Assembly (NCBI GenBank): GCA_029573155.1
Contig: JAKQHE010000116.1
Coordinates: forward strand, 1 to 42,335
Origin: a bacterium
GTDB taxonomy: Bacteria; UBP6; UBA1177; JAKLFG01
DNA length: 42,335 nt
Reading direction: 5' to 3'
In this document: piece by piece, positions 18,169 to 27,347 of the stretch
How the letters are laid out: each line of letters opens with the position of its first letter
Numbering within the stretch: position 1 is the stretch's first letter
Notes under the pieces: model-generated
Database searches by the model: none
Told to the model about the DNA's origin: nothing
What the model saw: the letters and a program-made list of their open reading frames with translations, nothing else
Translations under genes and position numbers: made by a program

Positions 18169-19220
18169 AGAAGTACCTTGCCGCTTCCAAGGAACGGACC
18201 ACCGCCTATCTCGGGCGATTCCTCGCCGACAAGGAGACCGAACTGGCCCCCATCGGGCCGCGCGCTGCGGCGGTGGCCCGTGACATCCACGAGTTCTGCA
18301 CGCGCGGCAAGATGATCCGCGCCGCGATGACACTGCTGGGCTGGGAGGCGGCCGGCGGCAGACCGAGCGACACCGTCATACCGGTCGCCGCCGCGATGGA
18401 GATGATCCACGCGGGACTGCTCATCCACGACGATGTGATGGACCGGGATGACTTCCGGCGCGGCAAACCGGCGTTCCACCGCCGCTACGCCGACGCGCTT
18501 GCCCACGAGACCAAGGAGCCGCGCCACACCGGCGAGGCGCTCGCGATCTGCGCCGGCGATGTCGCCTTCTTCCTTGCCGCCGAGTCGGTCATGACCGCCG
18601 CGATACCCGATCCGCACGGTGCCGCGATGCGCCGGACCTTCTTTCGCGAATGTGTGCTGGTCGGCCTGGGTCAGATGGACGATGTCTACCTCGGCGCACG
18701 GCTCGCGCCGGTGACGGTCGCCGATATCCTGCCGGTATACCGCTACAAGACGGCGCGATATACGTTCTCCATGCCGCTCATCCTCGGCGCCATCGCGGCC
18801 GGAGGCGATGCGAAGGTACGCGACGGACTCGATGCCGTCGGCGAAAAGATAGGTACGCTCTTTCAGATAAAAGACGACGAACTGGGACTCTTCGGCGAAG
18901 AGGCCGACATCGGCAAGCCGACCGGCTCCGACATCCGCGAGGGAAAGAAGACCATCCTCTTCTCGCTTCTCACCGACATGGCGCACGGCACCGACAAAGA
19001 GCGGCTGTCGCGGACGCTCGGGAACCCCGATATCGGCTCCGACGACATCGCCTTTGTCCGGACACTGGCCGAAAAGAGCGGCGCGCTGGGCAAGGTCCGC
19101 GCGCAGGCGGCCACCATCGACGGCGAGGCGCGCGGTCTTATCGCCGCGCTCACTGTCGGCGACGAGGTGAAACGGCTCCTGAACGAACTCATCGACTACA
19201 ACCGCGACCGGGGATTCTAG
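18165..19220 (+). CDS. crtE: Polyprenyl (geranylgeranyl) diphosphate synthase
   Basis: LLIHDDVMDRDDFRRGKPAFHRRY; QIKDDELGLFGEEADIGKPTGSDIREGKKTIL; ATGA overlap. Confidence 0.93.
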   Translation: MKKYLAASKERTTAYLGRFLADKETELAPIGPRAAAVARDIHEFCTRGKMIRAAMTLLGWEAAGGRPSDTVIPVAAAMEMIHAGLLIHDDVMDRDDFRRGKPAFHRRYADALAHETKEPRHTGEALAICAGDVAFFLAAESVMTAAIPDPHGAAMRRTFFRECVLVGLGQMDDVYLGARLAPVTVADILPVYRYKTARYTFSMPLILGAIAAGGDAKVRDGLDAVGEKIGTLFQIKDDELGLFGEEADIGKPTGSDIREGKKTILFSLLTDMAHGTDKERLSRTLGNPDIGSDDIAFVRTLAEKSGALGKVRAQAATIDGEARGLIAALTVGDEVKRLLNELIDYNRDRGF

Positions 19221-19894
19221 TGAGCGCCTATTTGGCCGTCAACCTCTGCGTCATCGCCCTCCCGCTTTTATTCTCGTTCGATAAACGGGTCGCCTTCTGG
19301 CGCAAATGGCCCGCAGCTCTCACCGCCATCGTCACGGTCGGCGCCATCTACCTCGCGTGGGACAGCCATGCGACCGGCGCGGGGCACTGGGCATTCAACC
19401 CCGCCTATGTCGGCGATCTGCGACTGGCCGGACTCCCTATCGAAGAGTGGCTCTTTTTCGTCACGGTCCCCTATGCGTGCCTCTTCACCTACGAATGTAT
19501 CCGCGTCTATCTCGCACCGGGCCGTGTCCCCTTCATGCGCCCCGTCCTCGCGGCGGCGGCGGTCGCCGCCATCATCCTCGCCTTTCTAAGCGTCGGGAAA
19601 GGATATGCCTTCCTTGCCTTCTCGGGGCTCTTCCTCGTGCTGGTCTTCTATCTGGTCTTCCTGCCGCGGCTCACCGAGGAACGATCGTTCGTCGTCGCGA
19701 TGGGGATATTCTTCCTCCTGTTCGGCATCGTCAATTCGGTGCTGACCGGCATACCCATCGTCACCTATGACCCGGCGGCGATCACCGGCCTGCGCATCGG
19801 CACCATCCCGATAGAGGACTTCGTCTACAACTTCATCATGCTCGCGGGACATCTCGCGATATATCGCACCATCCTCGATCGGAGATCGGCATGA
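19220..19894 (+). CDS. Lycopene cyclase, CrtYc/Yd fusion-type membrane protein (GTG start)
   Basis: Start overlaps the crtE stop (TAGTG); WHATGAGHW-like segment HATGAGHWAFNPAYVGDLRLAGLPIEEWLFFVTVPYACLFTYE and GTIPIEDFVYNF are lycopene cyclase domain repeats. Confidence 0.88.
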   Translation: MSAYLAVNLCVIALPLLFSFDKRVAFWRKWPAALTAIVTVGAIYLAWDSHATGAGHWAFNPAYVGDLRLAGLPIEEWLFFVTVPYACLFTYECIRVYLAPGRVPFMRPVLAAAAVAAIILAFLSVGKGYAFLAFSGLFLVLVFYLVFLPRLTEERSFVVAMGIFFLLFGIVNSVLTGIPIVTYDPAAITGLRIGTIPIEDFVYNFIMLAGHLAIYRTILDRRSA

Positions 19895-21366
19895 AGCGGA
19901 TCGCGGTCATCGGCGCGGGGTTCGGCGGGCTTGCGGCCTCTGCGATACTGGCCCACCGCGGCTACGCGGTCGAGGTCTTCGAGCAGCAGTCCGGTCCCGG
20001 CGGCAAGGCGGGCGACCTGCGCCTCGACGGCTGGCGCTTCGACACCGGACCGTCGCTCTTCACGATGCCGGCGGTCTTCGAGAAGTGCTTCGCGCTGGCA
20101 GGCGGCGACCTGAACGCGGCGCTCACCCACGAACCGATGGAACTCATCACCCGCTACTTCTGGGATGATGGCTCGACGCTCGACGCATGGCAGGACACCG
20201 ACCGTTTCGCCACCGAGGTCGAAAAGAAACTGGGGGACGGCGCCGAAGCGGTAAAACGCTATCTCAAGCGGGCGAAAAAGATATACGACACCACCGCCGA
20301 CATCTTTCTCTACGGGGACCCGTGGGACCCCCTGAACATCGTTCGTCTCTCGGGTTGGCGGGCGCTCGCGGGACTCCCCTTCATCGCCCCCTTCACGACG
20401 ATGGACCGCTTCCACCGCCGTTATTTCAAAGATGAACGGACGATACAACTCTTCGACCGCTACGCCACCTACACCGGGTCCGACCCCTACCGCGCTCCAG
20501 CGACGCTCGCCATCATCCCTCATGTCGAATACGCCATCGGCGCCCGTAACCTGCGCGGCGGGGTGACGGCGCTCGTCCGGGCGATGCATACGCTCGCCGA
20601 AAAGAACGGCGCGATATTCCACTTCAATGCGCCGGTCGACCGGATACTCAAGAAGAACGAACGCGCCGCAGGCATCGTCACGGGCGGCGCGGACATCCCC
20701 TTTGACGCGGTCGTCTCCAACGCCGATGTCACCCACACATACCTCTCGCTCCTCCAGAGCGAGTCGGAGGCGGCCGATCGCTACCAGCGGCACGAACCGT
20801 CGGTATCGGGCGTCGTCTTCTACTGGGCGATGCGCGAGACCTTCCCCGAACTGACCGTCAACAACATCTTCTTCTCCGCCGACTATCGCCGCGAGTTCGA
20901 GGAGATATTCGACCGCCATCGATGCGGATCGGACCCGACCGTCTATGTCAACATCACCTCGAAGTTCGACGCGGCCGACGCACCGGCGGGCGGCGAGAAC
21001 TGGTTGGTCCTCGTGAACGCCCCCTACGACGACCATCAGGATTGGGATATCGAGGTGACCCGCCTGCGCGACACCGTCATCGCGAAGGTCTCGCGGCTCA
21101 TCGGGCGCGACATCGAGCCCTTCATCGCCCACGAACAGGTCCGCACCCCGAAAATACTACGCGAACTCACCAACACCAATCACGGTTCCATCTACGGCAT
21201 CTCCTCCAATGACCCGATGGCCGCCTTCCGCCGCCAGCCGGCGAGATGCGCCGATCACCCGGGAGTGTTCTTCTGCGGCGGTTCGGCCCACCCGGGCGGC
21301 GGGATGCCGCTCGCGACCCTGTCGGGGATGATGGCAGCCGACGCCGTGACGCGGAGGATGAAATGA
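19891..21366 (+). CDS. crtI: Phytoene desaturase
   Basis: AVIGAGFGGLAASAILAHRGYAVEVFEQQSGPGGKAG FAD motif; C-term FFCGGSAHPGGGMPLATLSG. Confidence 0.94.
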   Translation: MKRIAVIGAGFGGLAASAILAHRGYAVEVFEQQSGPGGKAGDLRLDGWRFDTGPSLFTMPAVFEKCFALAGGDLNAALTHEPMELITRYFWDDGSTLDAWQDTDRFATEVEKKLGDGAEAVKRYLKRAKKIYDTTADIFLYGDPWDPLNIVRLSGWRALAGLPFIAPFTTMDRFHRRYFKDERTIQLFDRYATYTGSDPYRAPATLAIIPHVEYAIGARNLRGGVTALVRAMHTLAEKNGAIFHFNAPVDRILKKNERAAGIVTGGADIPFDAVVSNADVTHTYLSLLQSESEAADRYQRHEPSVSGVVFYWAMRETFPELTVNNIFFSADYRREFEEIFDRHRCGSDPTVYVNITSKFDAADAPAGGENWLVLVNAPYDDHQDWDIEVTRLRDTVIAKVSRLIGRDIEPFIAHEQVRTPKILRELTNTNHGSIYGISSNDPMAAFRRQPARCADHPGVFFCGGSAHPGGGMPLATLSGMMAADAVTRRMK

Positions 21367-21983
21367 AGAAGCACTGGTTCATCATCGCGCTCAGTATTTT
21401 CTACCTCGTTGGCATCGCGGGGCATCTTTTCGCCGAGACCTTACCATTTTTCCTGTCGATAACGCCGCTCGTGCTCCTTGCTTTCACGCTCATCATGCTC
21501 GTCCCGTCGGTGCGCGACGATAAAAAGATGCTCCTCTGGTTCCCGCTCACCTACGCCGCCACCTTCGCGCTCGAGGCGCTGGGGGTTGCGACCGGCCTTG
21601 TCTTCGGCCCCTACCACTACGGCGCGACGCTCGGTCCCAAAGTACTTGCCGTGCCGCTAATCATCGGGGCGAACTGGGTGATCGTCGTGCTGGGGGCGCT
21701 CCGCCTCTCGGAACGACTGACGGTGCGACCGCTTTCCTCGGCGCTCGTCGTCGCGGCGCTCGCCACCGGGTTCGACTGGGTGATGGAGCCAGTCGCGATA
21801 CGGCTCGACTACTGGAACTGGCATACGGCGGAGATCCCGCTCCAGAACTACGCCGCGTGGTTCATCACCGCCGCCATCGCAGGCTATATCTACCGCCTCT
21901 TCAAGATGAAGACAAAGACCATTCTCCCCGCGTGGTATTTCATCATTCAGTTGGTGTTCTTCGCGGTATTGCGCTGGGCGTGA
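21363..21983 (+). CDS. Carotenoid biosynthesis membrane protein, CruF/DUF422-type hydratase
   Basis: FALEALGVATGLVFGPYHYGATLGPKVLAVPLIIGANWVI; DWVMEPVAIRLDYWNWH; ATGA overlap with crtI. Confidence 0.85.
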   Translation: MKKHWFIIALSIFYLVGIAGHLFAETLPFFLSITPLVLLAFTLIMLVPSVRDDKKMLLWFPLTYAATFALEALGVATGLVFGPYHYGATLGPKVLAVPLIIGANWVIVVLGALRLSERLTVRPLSSALVVAALATGFDWVMEPVAIRLDYWNWHTAEIPLQNYAAWFITAAIAGYIYRLFKMKTKTILPAWYFIIQLVFFAVLRWA

Positions 21984-21989
21984 AGGAAG

Positions 21990-23618
21990 TTACCCTGACC
22001 GGTGGCGGGGCAGATGGACCTTGAAGGTCGTTCCCCTGCCCGGCGCACTTTCCACCGTGACGAAACCGCCGTTCTGCGTGACGATGCCGTAAACGGTCGA
22101 AAGTCCAAGGCCGCTCCCCTTCTCCTCCCCCTTGGTGGTGAAGAACGGCTCGAAAAGATGATCGAGCACCTCTGTGGTCATGCCGCTTCCGTTATCGCTG
22201 ATGGTCAGGCGAACGAAGTCACCGGGAATATGGTCGGGATGGGCGCCACAGTGGGCCTTGTCAAAACTCTCGTTGCGGGTCTCGATGACGATCCTCCCCG
22301 CATCGGCGATGGCGTCCCGCGCATTGACGCAGAGGTTCGCCACGACCTGTTCGACCTGCCCCGGATCCATCCACACCGGCCAGAGGTCGGCGGCGAGTTC
22401 CCGATCGAGCGCGATGGTTTCGCGGATAAGCGGTCGGAGCATCTTCAACATCCCATCCACGCTCTGGTTCAGGTCGAGCGATCGGGGCACCGTCTCCTGT
22501 TTGCGGGCAAAGGCGAGCAGTTGGCGGGTGATATCGGCTGAACGCTTGGCGGCGTTCGCGATCTCCTGAAAGTAACCGCGGGCCGGATCGTCCGGTCTGC
22601 TTTTCGATATCCCCATCTCGGCGCAGCCGAGTATGATGGTCAGCATATTATTGTTGTCGTGGGCCATGACCCCGGCAAGACGGCCGACCGCGTCCATTTT
22701 CTGCGCCTGCCGCAACCGCTCGTTCGCCTCGGCCAGATGGCGTGTCCGGACCCGTAACTGCCAGCGCAGGAGAAGTATGAAAAGTATCGCCAGTACAAGC
22801 AGGCCCCCGACCACTCCTATGCCCCACACAAGATGCGGCGGAACGATCACCGCGGGCGGACGATCCATCCAGCGCCACAGCGCTTTGTAGTAGGTCGATT
22901 CGGGTTCCGACTTCATGGCTCGCAGATCTTTGTCTATGGCTGCAAGAAGGTCACCGTTGGTATCGGGGGTGGTCGCAAAGAAGAGCGAGACCGGCTGAAA
23001 AACGACGGGGGTCTTTTCAAGTCCGTACTGCCGGTGGAAATGATCGCCCGAAAGATGGTTCGCGACGACCGCATCGGCCTGTCCCTCCTCCACGAGCCGG
23101 TAGGCCTCCTCGAACGAATTGGCCTCGACGAAGGTGATAGCGAACCCGAACCCCTTCGCCATCTCCTCCAGCGTCGTCTGCTGGATCGACCCTTTGAGCA
23201 CAGAAAGGCGATGACCGTGGAGGTCCGCCATCCGCTCTATCTCCCGTCTGCTCGGCGCATAAACGGCCGACCAACTGTTTACCACCTCCTCCTTATGGAA
23301 ATCGAATCGGCGCGATCGATCGGGCGAGAGGGCGACATCGGGCAGGAGGTCTATCTGACCGGCGCTCAACAGTTCGAGACAGTCGAACCACTCGCACCAC
23401 ACATAGGTCACCCGCCACCCCTCTTTCCGTGCGATCTCCTCCAGTATCGAGATGAATATACCCGACGCATTCCTCTGTTCATCGGTGAATATCTTCGGCT
23501 TGTTCTCATAGACCCCGACCCGGACCGGCCGCCCGTCGGATTCCCCGCCCCCGTACAGTGCGAAGGCAAAGCAAAGGATCAAGTGAACAAAGAGAAGACG
23601 ATATTCTTTCCAACGCAT
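21990..23618 (-). CDS. Sensor histidine kinase with periplasmic SBP_bac_3 domain
   Basis: VRVGVYENKPKIFTDEQRNASGIFISILEEIA... (SBP), one TM, GVMAHDNNNMLTIILG H-box, DNGSGMTTEVLDHLFEPFFTTKGEEKGSGLGLSTVYGIV. Confidence 0.9.
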   Translation of the reverse strand: MRWKEYRLLFVHLILCFAFALYGGGESDGRPVRVGVYENKPKIFTDEQRNASGIFISILEEIARKEGWRVTYVWCEWFDCLELLSAGQIDLLPDVALSPDRSRRFDFHKEEVVNSWSAVYAPSRREIERMADLHGHRLSVLKGSIQQTTLEEMAKGFGFAITFVEANSFEEAYRLVEEGQADAVVANHLSGDHFHRQYGLEKTPVVFQPVSLFFATTPDTNGDLLAAIDKDLRAMKSEPESTYYKALWRWMDRPPAVIVPPHLVWGIGVVGGLLVLAILFILLLRWQLRVRTRHLAEANERLRQAQKMDAVGRLAGVMAHDNNNMLTIILGCAEMGISKSRPDDPARGYFQEIANAAKRSADITRQLLAFARKQETVPRSLDLNQSVDGMLKMLRPLIRETIALDRELAADLWPVWMDPGQVEQVVANLCVNARDAIADAGRIVIETRNESFDKAHCGAHPDHIPGDFVRLTISDNGSGMTTEVLDHLFEPFFTTKGEEKGSGLGLSTVYGIVTQNGGFVTVESAPGRGTTFKVHLPRHRSG

Positions 23619-23691
23619 GAGGCACCCCACCCGGTGATCCGCTAAAGATTCTATCCGACAGAAAAAAAATCGCAAGGTTTCCGGAATGTTC

Positions 23692-24363
23692 CTAAACCAA
23701 CCGCCCGTCCACGATCTCGACGATGCGGTCGCAGGTCTTCGCGATGGCGGCATCGTGGGTGACTATGCAGAAGGCGGTGCCGTCGGCCTTGTTGATCTCG
23801 CGCAGGAGGGTGAAGACCTCGGCTGAACTGACGCTGTCGAGATTGCCGGTCGGCTCGTCGGCGAGGATGACCGCCGGCCGCATGGCGAGCGCCCGGGCTA
23901 TCGCCGCCCGCTGACGCTGGCCGCCCGATACCTCGTCGGGTTTGTATTTCAGCCGTTCGCCCAGCCCCACCCGCTTGAGCAGTTCGGTCGCCGACTCGCG
24001 CATACCGGGCATCTCGCGCCCCTTGTCGGCCATCATTGGCATCATCACATTCTCAAGGATGGTGAGCGCCGGGAGGAGATGGTGGAACTGGAAGACGAAC
24101 CCGAGCGTCCGGCCGCGCAGGGCCGTTATCGCCTCATCGTCCATACCGGCGGTATCGGTGCCGTTGACCAGCAGGTTCCCGGTCGTCGACCGGTCGAGGA
24201 GCCCCATGATGTTCAGAAGCGTCGTCTTGCCCGACCCCGACTGCCCGGTGATCGCGAGGAAATCGCCGCGCGACACCGTGAGGTCGATGCCGTGGAGCAC
24301 CTGCGTCTTGATGCGGGTGCCGTAGGTCTTGGTGATGCCGCGCAGATCGAGTATGGCACTCAT
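23692..24363 (-). CDS. ABC transporter ATP-binding protein, LolD/MacB-type
   Basis: GQSGSGKTTLLNIMGLLD Walker A, SGGQRQRAAIARALAMRPAVILADEPTGNLD. Confidence 0.94.
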   Translation of the reverse strand: MSAILDLRGITKTYGTRIKTQVLHGIDLTVSRGDFLAITGQSGSGKTTLLNIMGLLDRSTTGNLLVNGTDTAGMDDEAITALRGRTLGFVFQFHHLLPALTILENVMMPMMADKGREMPGMRESATELLKRVGLGERLKYKPDEVSGGQRQRAAIARALAMRPAVILADEPTGNLDSVSSAEVFTLLREINKADGTAFCIVTHDAAIAKTCDRIVEIVDGRLV

Positions 24364-25574
24364 CAGTGCACCACCTGCGCGGGATCTATCCGCGCCGCCT
24401 GCCGCGCCGGGAGCGACGCCGCGATGATGCCGACCAGCGTCGCGATGAGGATGAAGACGACATATTCTGAAAGTTCGTAACTGATCGGGAACCGCGGCGT
24501 GCCGTCGGGGTTCTTGGCCGAATCGCGGAAGAACATCGCAAGCCCGGTCCCGATGAAACAGCCGACGGTCGAGCCGAGGAGTCCCACGACCGCCCCCTGA
24601 ATGAGGAATATCCGCGTCACGACCGACCGTTTGGTGCCGAAGGCGCGCAGGATGCCGATCTCGGCCCGTTTCTGCACGACCGACACCACCAGCACGCTGG
24701 CGATGCCGAGCGCCACCGCCACCATCACGAAGAACTGGATGAGATAACTCGAACTCGACTGTGAGCGAAGCGCGATGAGGAGTTGCGAATTCTGTTCCAT
24801 CCACGATATCGTCTCGATGCCGGTCTCCTTCTCGAGCCTTCGCGCTATCTTTTCGGCCTCGAATATCTCGCCGACCCGCGTATCGATCTGGTTGATATCG
24901 CCCGGCGCACCCAGTAGCGCCTGCGCCTGCCGCAGGGAAACGAACACCTGATTCTCGTTGACCGATCGGTTGCCGAGGTCGAACACCGCGCTGATGAGGA
25001 AGTTGACCGCGCCGCCGCGCGTCTGAAGCGCCACCCGGTCGCCCACCGTCACGCCGAGGTCGTCGGCAAGGTCCTTGCCGACGAATATCTCGTCGCCCAC
25101 GAGGTCGTAGCGCCCCGCGACGACGCTTTTCGCGAGCGGTATGATGGTGGTGAAACTATCGGGTTCGATGCCGCTCACCCCTACCGGGCGCGTCACATCG
25201 CCGCGCCGCAGAAGCGCCGCGCCGGTCAGCCGCGGGGCGACCGCGACGATGCCGGAGGAGGCGGCGACCGCTTCGATCCGGCGGGGCCAGTCTGAGATCA
25301 TCTGCGGCCGGTCGAACCCGCGCTCGACCCGCGCCATGACCGCCGTATCATTGCCAGACTCGGCCAGCGGCCGGGGCTTTTCCTTGTTCGCGTTGAGAAT
25401 GATGTGCGCCTGACTGCCGAGCGTCCGGTCGACGAGCGACCGCTGAAGCCCCGATATGAGCCCGTAGAGGAACACCATCACCGCCACGCCGATGGCGCAG
25501 GCCGACATGATGAAAAGCGTCTGCCGCTTCTCGTCGAGCAGATATTTGAACGCGATGAATACCGAAAAGGGCAC
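24363..25574 (-). CDS. ABC transporter permease, FtsX/LolC/MacB-type (GTG start)
   Basis: [68 protein letters not shown]. Confidence 0.9.
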   Translation of the reverse strand: MPFSVFIAFKYLLDEKRQTLFIMSACAIGVAVMVFLYGLISGLQRSLVDRTLGSQAHIILNANKEKPRPLAESGNDTAVMARVERGFDRPQMISDWPRRIEAVAASSGIVAVAPRLTGAALLRRGDVTRPVGVSGIEPDSFTTIIPLAKSVVAGRYDLVGDEIFVGKDLADDLGVTVGDRVALQTRGGAVNFLISAVFDLGNRSVNENQVFVSLRQAQALLGAPGDINQIDTRVGEIFEAEKIARRLEKETGIETISWMEQNSQLLIALRSQSSSSYLIQFFVMVAVALGIASVLVVSVVQKRAEIGILRAFGTKRSVVTRIFLIQGAVVGLLGSTVGCFIGTGLAMFFRDSAKNPDGTPRFPISYELSEYVVFILIATLVGIIAASLPARQAARIDPAQVVH

Positions 25575-26776
25575 TAACAGCCTCCCGTCTCTTTGGCGAC
25601 CGCCTTCATCCCTTCGACCGGCTGCGACTTGTCGCCGGGAACGACCACCAGATCGCCCGGGTTCACCCCCTCCACGATACGGACCTTGCCGTTCTCCTTC
25701 TCGGCGGCGATGACCGGTCGCTTCTCGACGCGCCCGTCGTTAAGGACCAGCACGGCCGTCCCCTTCCCCTCGCCGCTCACCGCGACGGCGGGAACGAGGA
25801 GCGCCGAGGTTATCTTCTCCACATCGAGATCTATCGAGACGGTCATGTCGGCCCGCAGATACTCGGGCTTCTCGGCGACCGCCAATTTCACCCGGACGGT
25901 GCCGCGCTGGGGATCGACAGTGCGCGCTATCTGATAGACCGTCGCGTCGAAGCGGCGGTCAGGAAACGATTCGGACGATACGATCGCGTGCTGTCCTTCA
26001 TGGACCATGCCGAGATTGCGCTCCTCGATATCGGCGGCGAGGTAACACTCCTTGGCCGCCGCGACGACCATGAGCGTCTGTCCCGGCTGGGCGACCGCCC
26101 CCGGTTCAACGGTCCGCGACAGCACCATCGCCTCGAACGGAGCATAGATGCGGGCGTCGGTGAGCCGCTGGCGGGCGAGATCGCGGTTGGCCATCGCCTG
26201 TTCGAGAGCCGCCCGGGCGAGATTGTAGTCGTTGCCTCCCTTGGCGATGGAGCGTTCGCGGGTCGCGGCGATGTCGTACTGACTTTGCGCGGTCTTCACC
26301 GCAAGTTCGGAGCGTTGCATTTCACTCTGCGAGAGCGCCTGTTTGTCGAAGAGTTGTTTATCGCGCTCGAAGTTCTTCTGCGCGTCGGAAAGTTTGTTCT
26401 TCGCGTCGTTGAGCGATTCCTCGGCGACGCGCGCCTCGGTCCCGCCGATCTGTTCGAGTTTGGCGCGCGACTGAGAGACCGCCGCCTCGGCCACTTTGAG
26501 GTTCGCCTGCAATTCCTTCTCGTCCAGCGCGATGAGGAGCGAACCCTTCGCCACCGTCTCGTTCTCCTGCGCCGTCACCTCTTTGACGCGGCCCGGAAAG
26601 GTGGTCGCGACATTGATGGTCGCCTGCGGCGTCACGCGCCCCATGACCACGAGCCGCCGGTTGAGATCTTTGGTCTCGACTCGGCAGACCGCCACTTCGG
26701 CGGGGCGCGACGAGAGATACCAGATGCCGCCGATGGCGGCGATAACGACGATCGCGATCACTATCTTCTTTTTCAT
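25574..26776 (-). CDS. HlyD/MacA-like periplasmic adaptor subunit
   Basis: RVTPQATINVATTFPGRVKEVTAQENETVAKGSLLIALDEKEL; coiled coil; ARIYAPFEAMVLSRTVEPGAVAQPGQTLM. Confidence 0.9.
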   Translation of the reverse strand: MKKKIVIAIVVIAAIGGIWYLSSRPAEVAVCRVETKDLNRRLVVMGRVTPQATINVATTFPGRVKEVTAQENETVAKGSLLIALDEKELQANLKVAEAAVSQSRAKLEQIGGTEARVAEESLNDAKNKLSDAQKNFERDKQLFDKQALSQSEMQRSELAVKTAQSQYDIAATRERSIAKGGNDYNLARAALEQAMANRDLARQRLTDARIYAPFEAMVLSRTVEPGAVAQPGQTLMVVAAAKECYLAADIEERNLGMVHEGQHAIVSSESFPDRRFDATVYQIARTVDPQRGTVRVKLAVAEKPEYLRADMTVSIDLDVEKITSALLVPAVAVSGEGKGTAVLVLNDGRVEKRPVIAAEKENGKVRIVEGVNPGDLVVVPGDKSQPVEGMKAVAKETGGC

Positions 26777-26913
26777 GGGACACTCCGTTACGGTTCAAAG
26801 CGATATTAGAGAGAAGCGAGGGAAGAGTCAATGAAACGGGTCAATATCACCATGAACACCCTCATCCCCGCCCCTTCTCCCTATACAGGGCGAAGGAGAT
26901 AGCGGTGAAGGTC

Positions 26914-27339
26914 TCAGTACACTATCTTTATGAACAGTGTGCGCCCTTTGCCGTCGTGGGCGAACTTCGCCTCGTCGAAGTTGGGGGCGCGGAAGAACTT
27001 GGTGATGTTGTTCGACACCGCGATCCCCTCTTTCGGTATCCCGAAGGCTCCGGTATCGACCACCGCGTTGCCGTTCTCGTCGTGGAGCACCGCGATGGCG
27101 TAGGTTCCGGCGGGCAGTTTGTCGAACAGGACGCTCATCGTGGCGGCGGTCACCTTGACACTGCGGGAATCGCGCGCCTTCTTGTAATCGCCGGGGAACC
27201 CGTCGGACTTGTCGAAGAGCGTCACGAGCAGGTCGCCCGTCACCTTGAGCCCCGATACCGACACCGTGACACCGCCCGGCTCCTGCGCCATCAGATGAAC
27301 CGCGCATAGAAGAACGGAAAGGAACAACAAACGCCGCAT
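26914..27339 (-). CDS. DUF2141-like secreted protein
   Basis: Signal peptide; LFDKSDGFPGDYKKA, LPAGTYAIAVLHDENGNAVVDTGAFGIPKEGIAVSNN. Confidence 0.85.
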   Translation of the reverse strand: MRRLLFLSVLLCAVHLMAQEPGGVTVSVSGLKVTGDLLVTLFDKSDGFPGDYKKARDSRSVKVTAATMSVLFDKLPAGTYAIAVLHDENGNAVVDTGAFGIPKEGIAVSNNITKFFRAPNFDEAKFAHDGKGRTLFIKIVY

Positions 27340-27347
27340 GAGACCTC

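Noticed and set aside
23692-26776. MacA/LolD/FtsX-type ABC export operon as novel system
   Set aside because: Standard gene order and motifs; no unusual partner gene.
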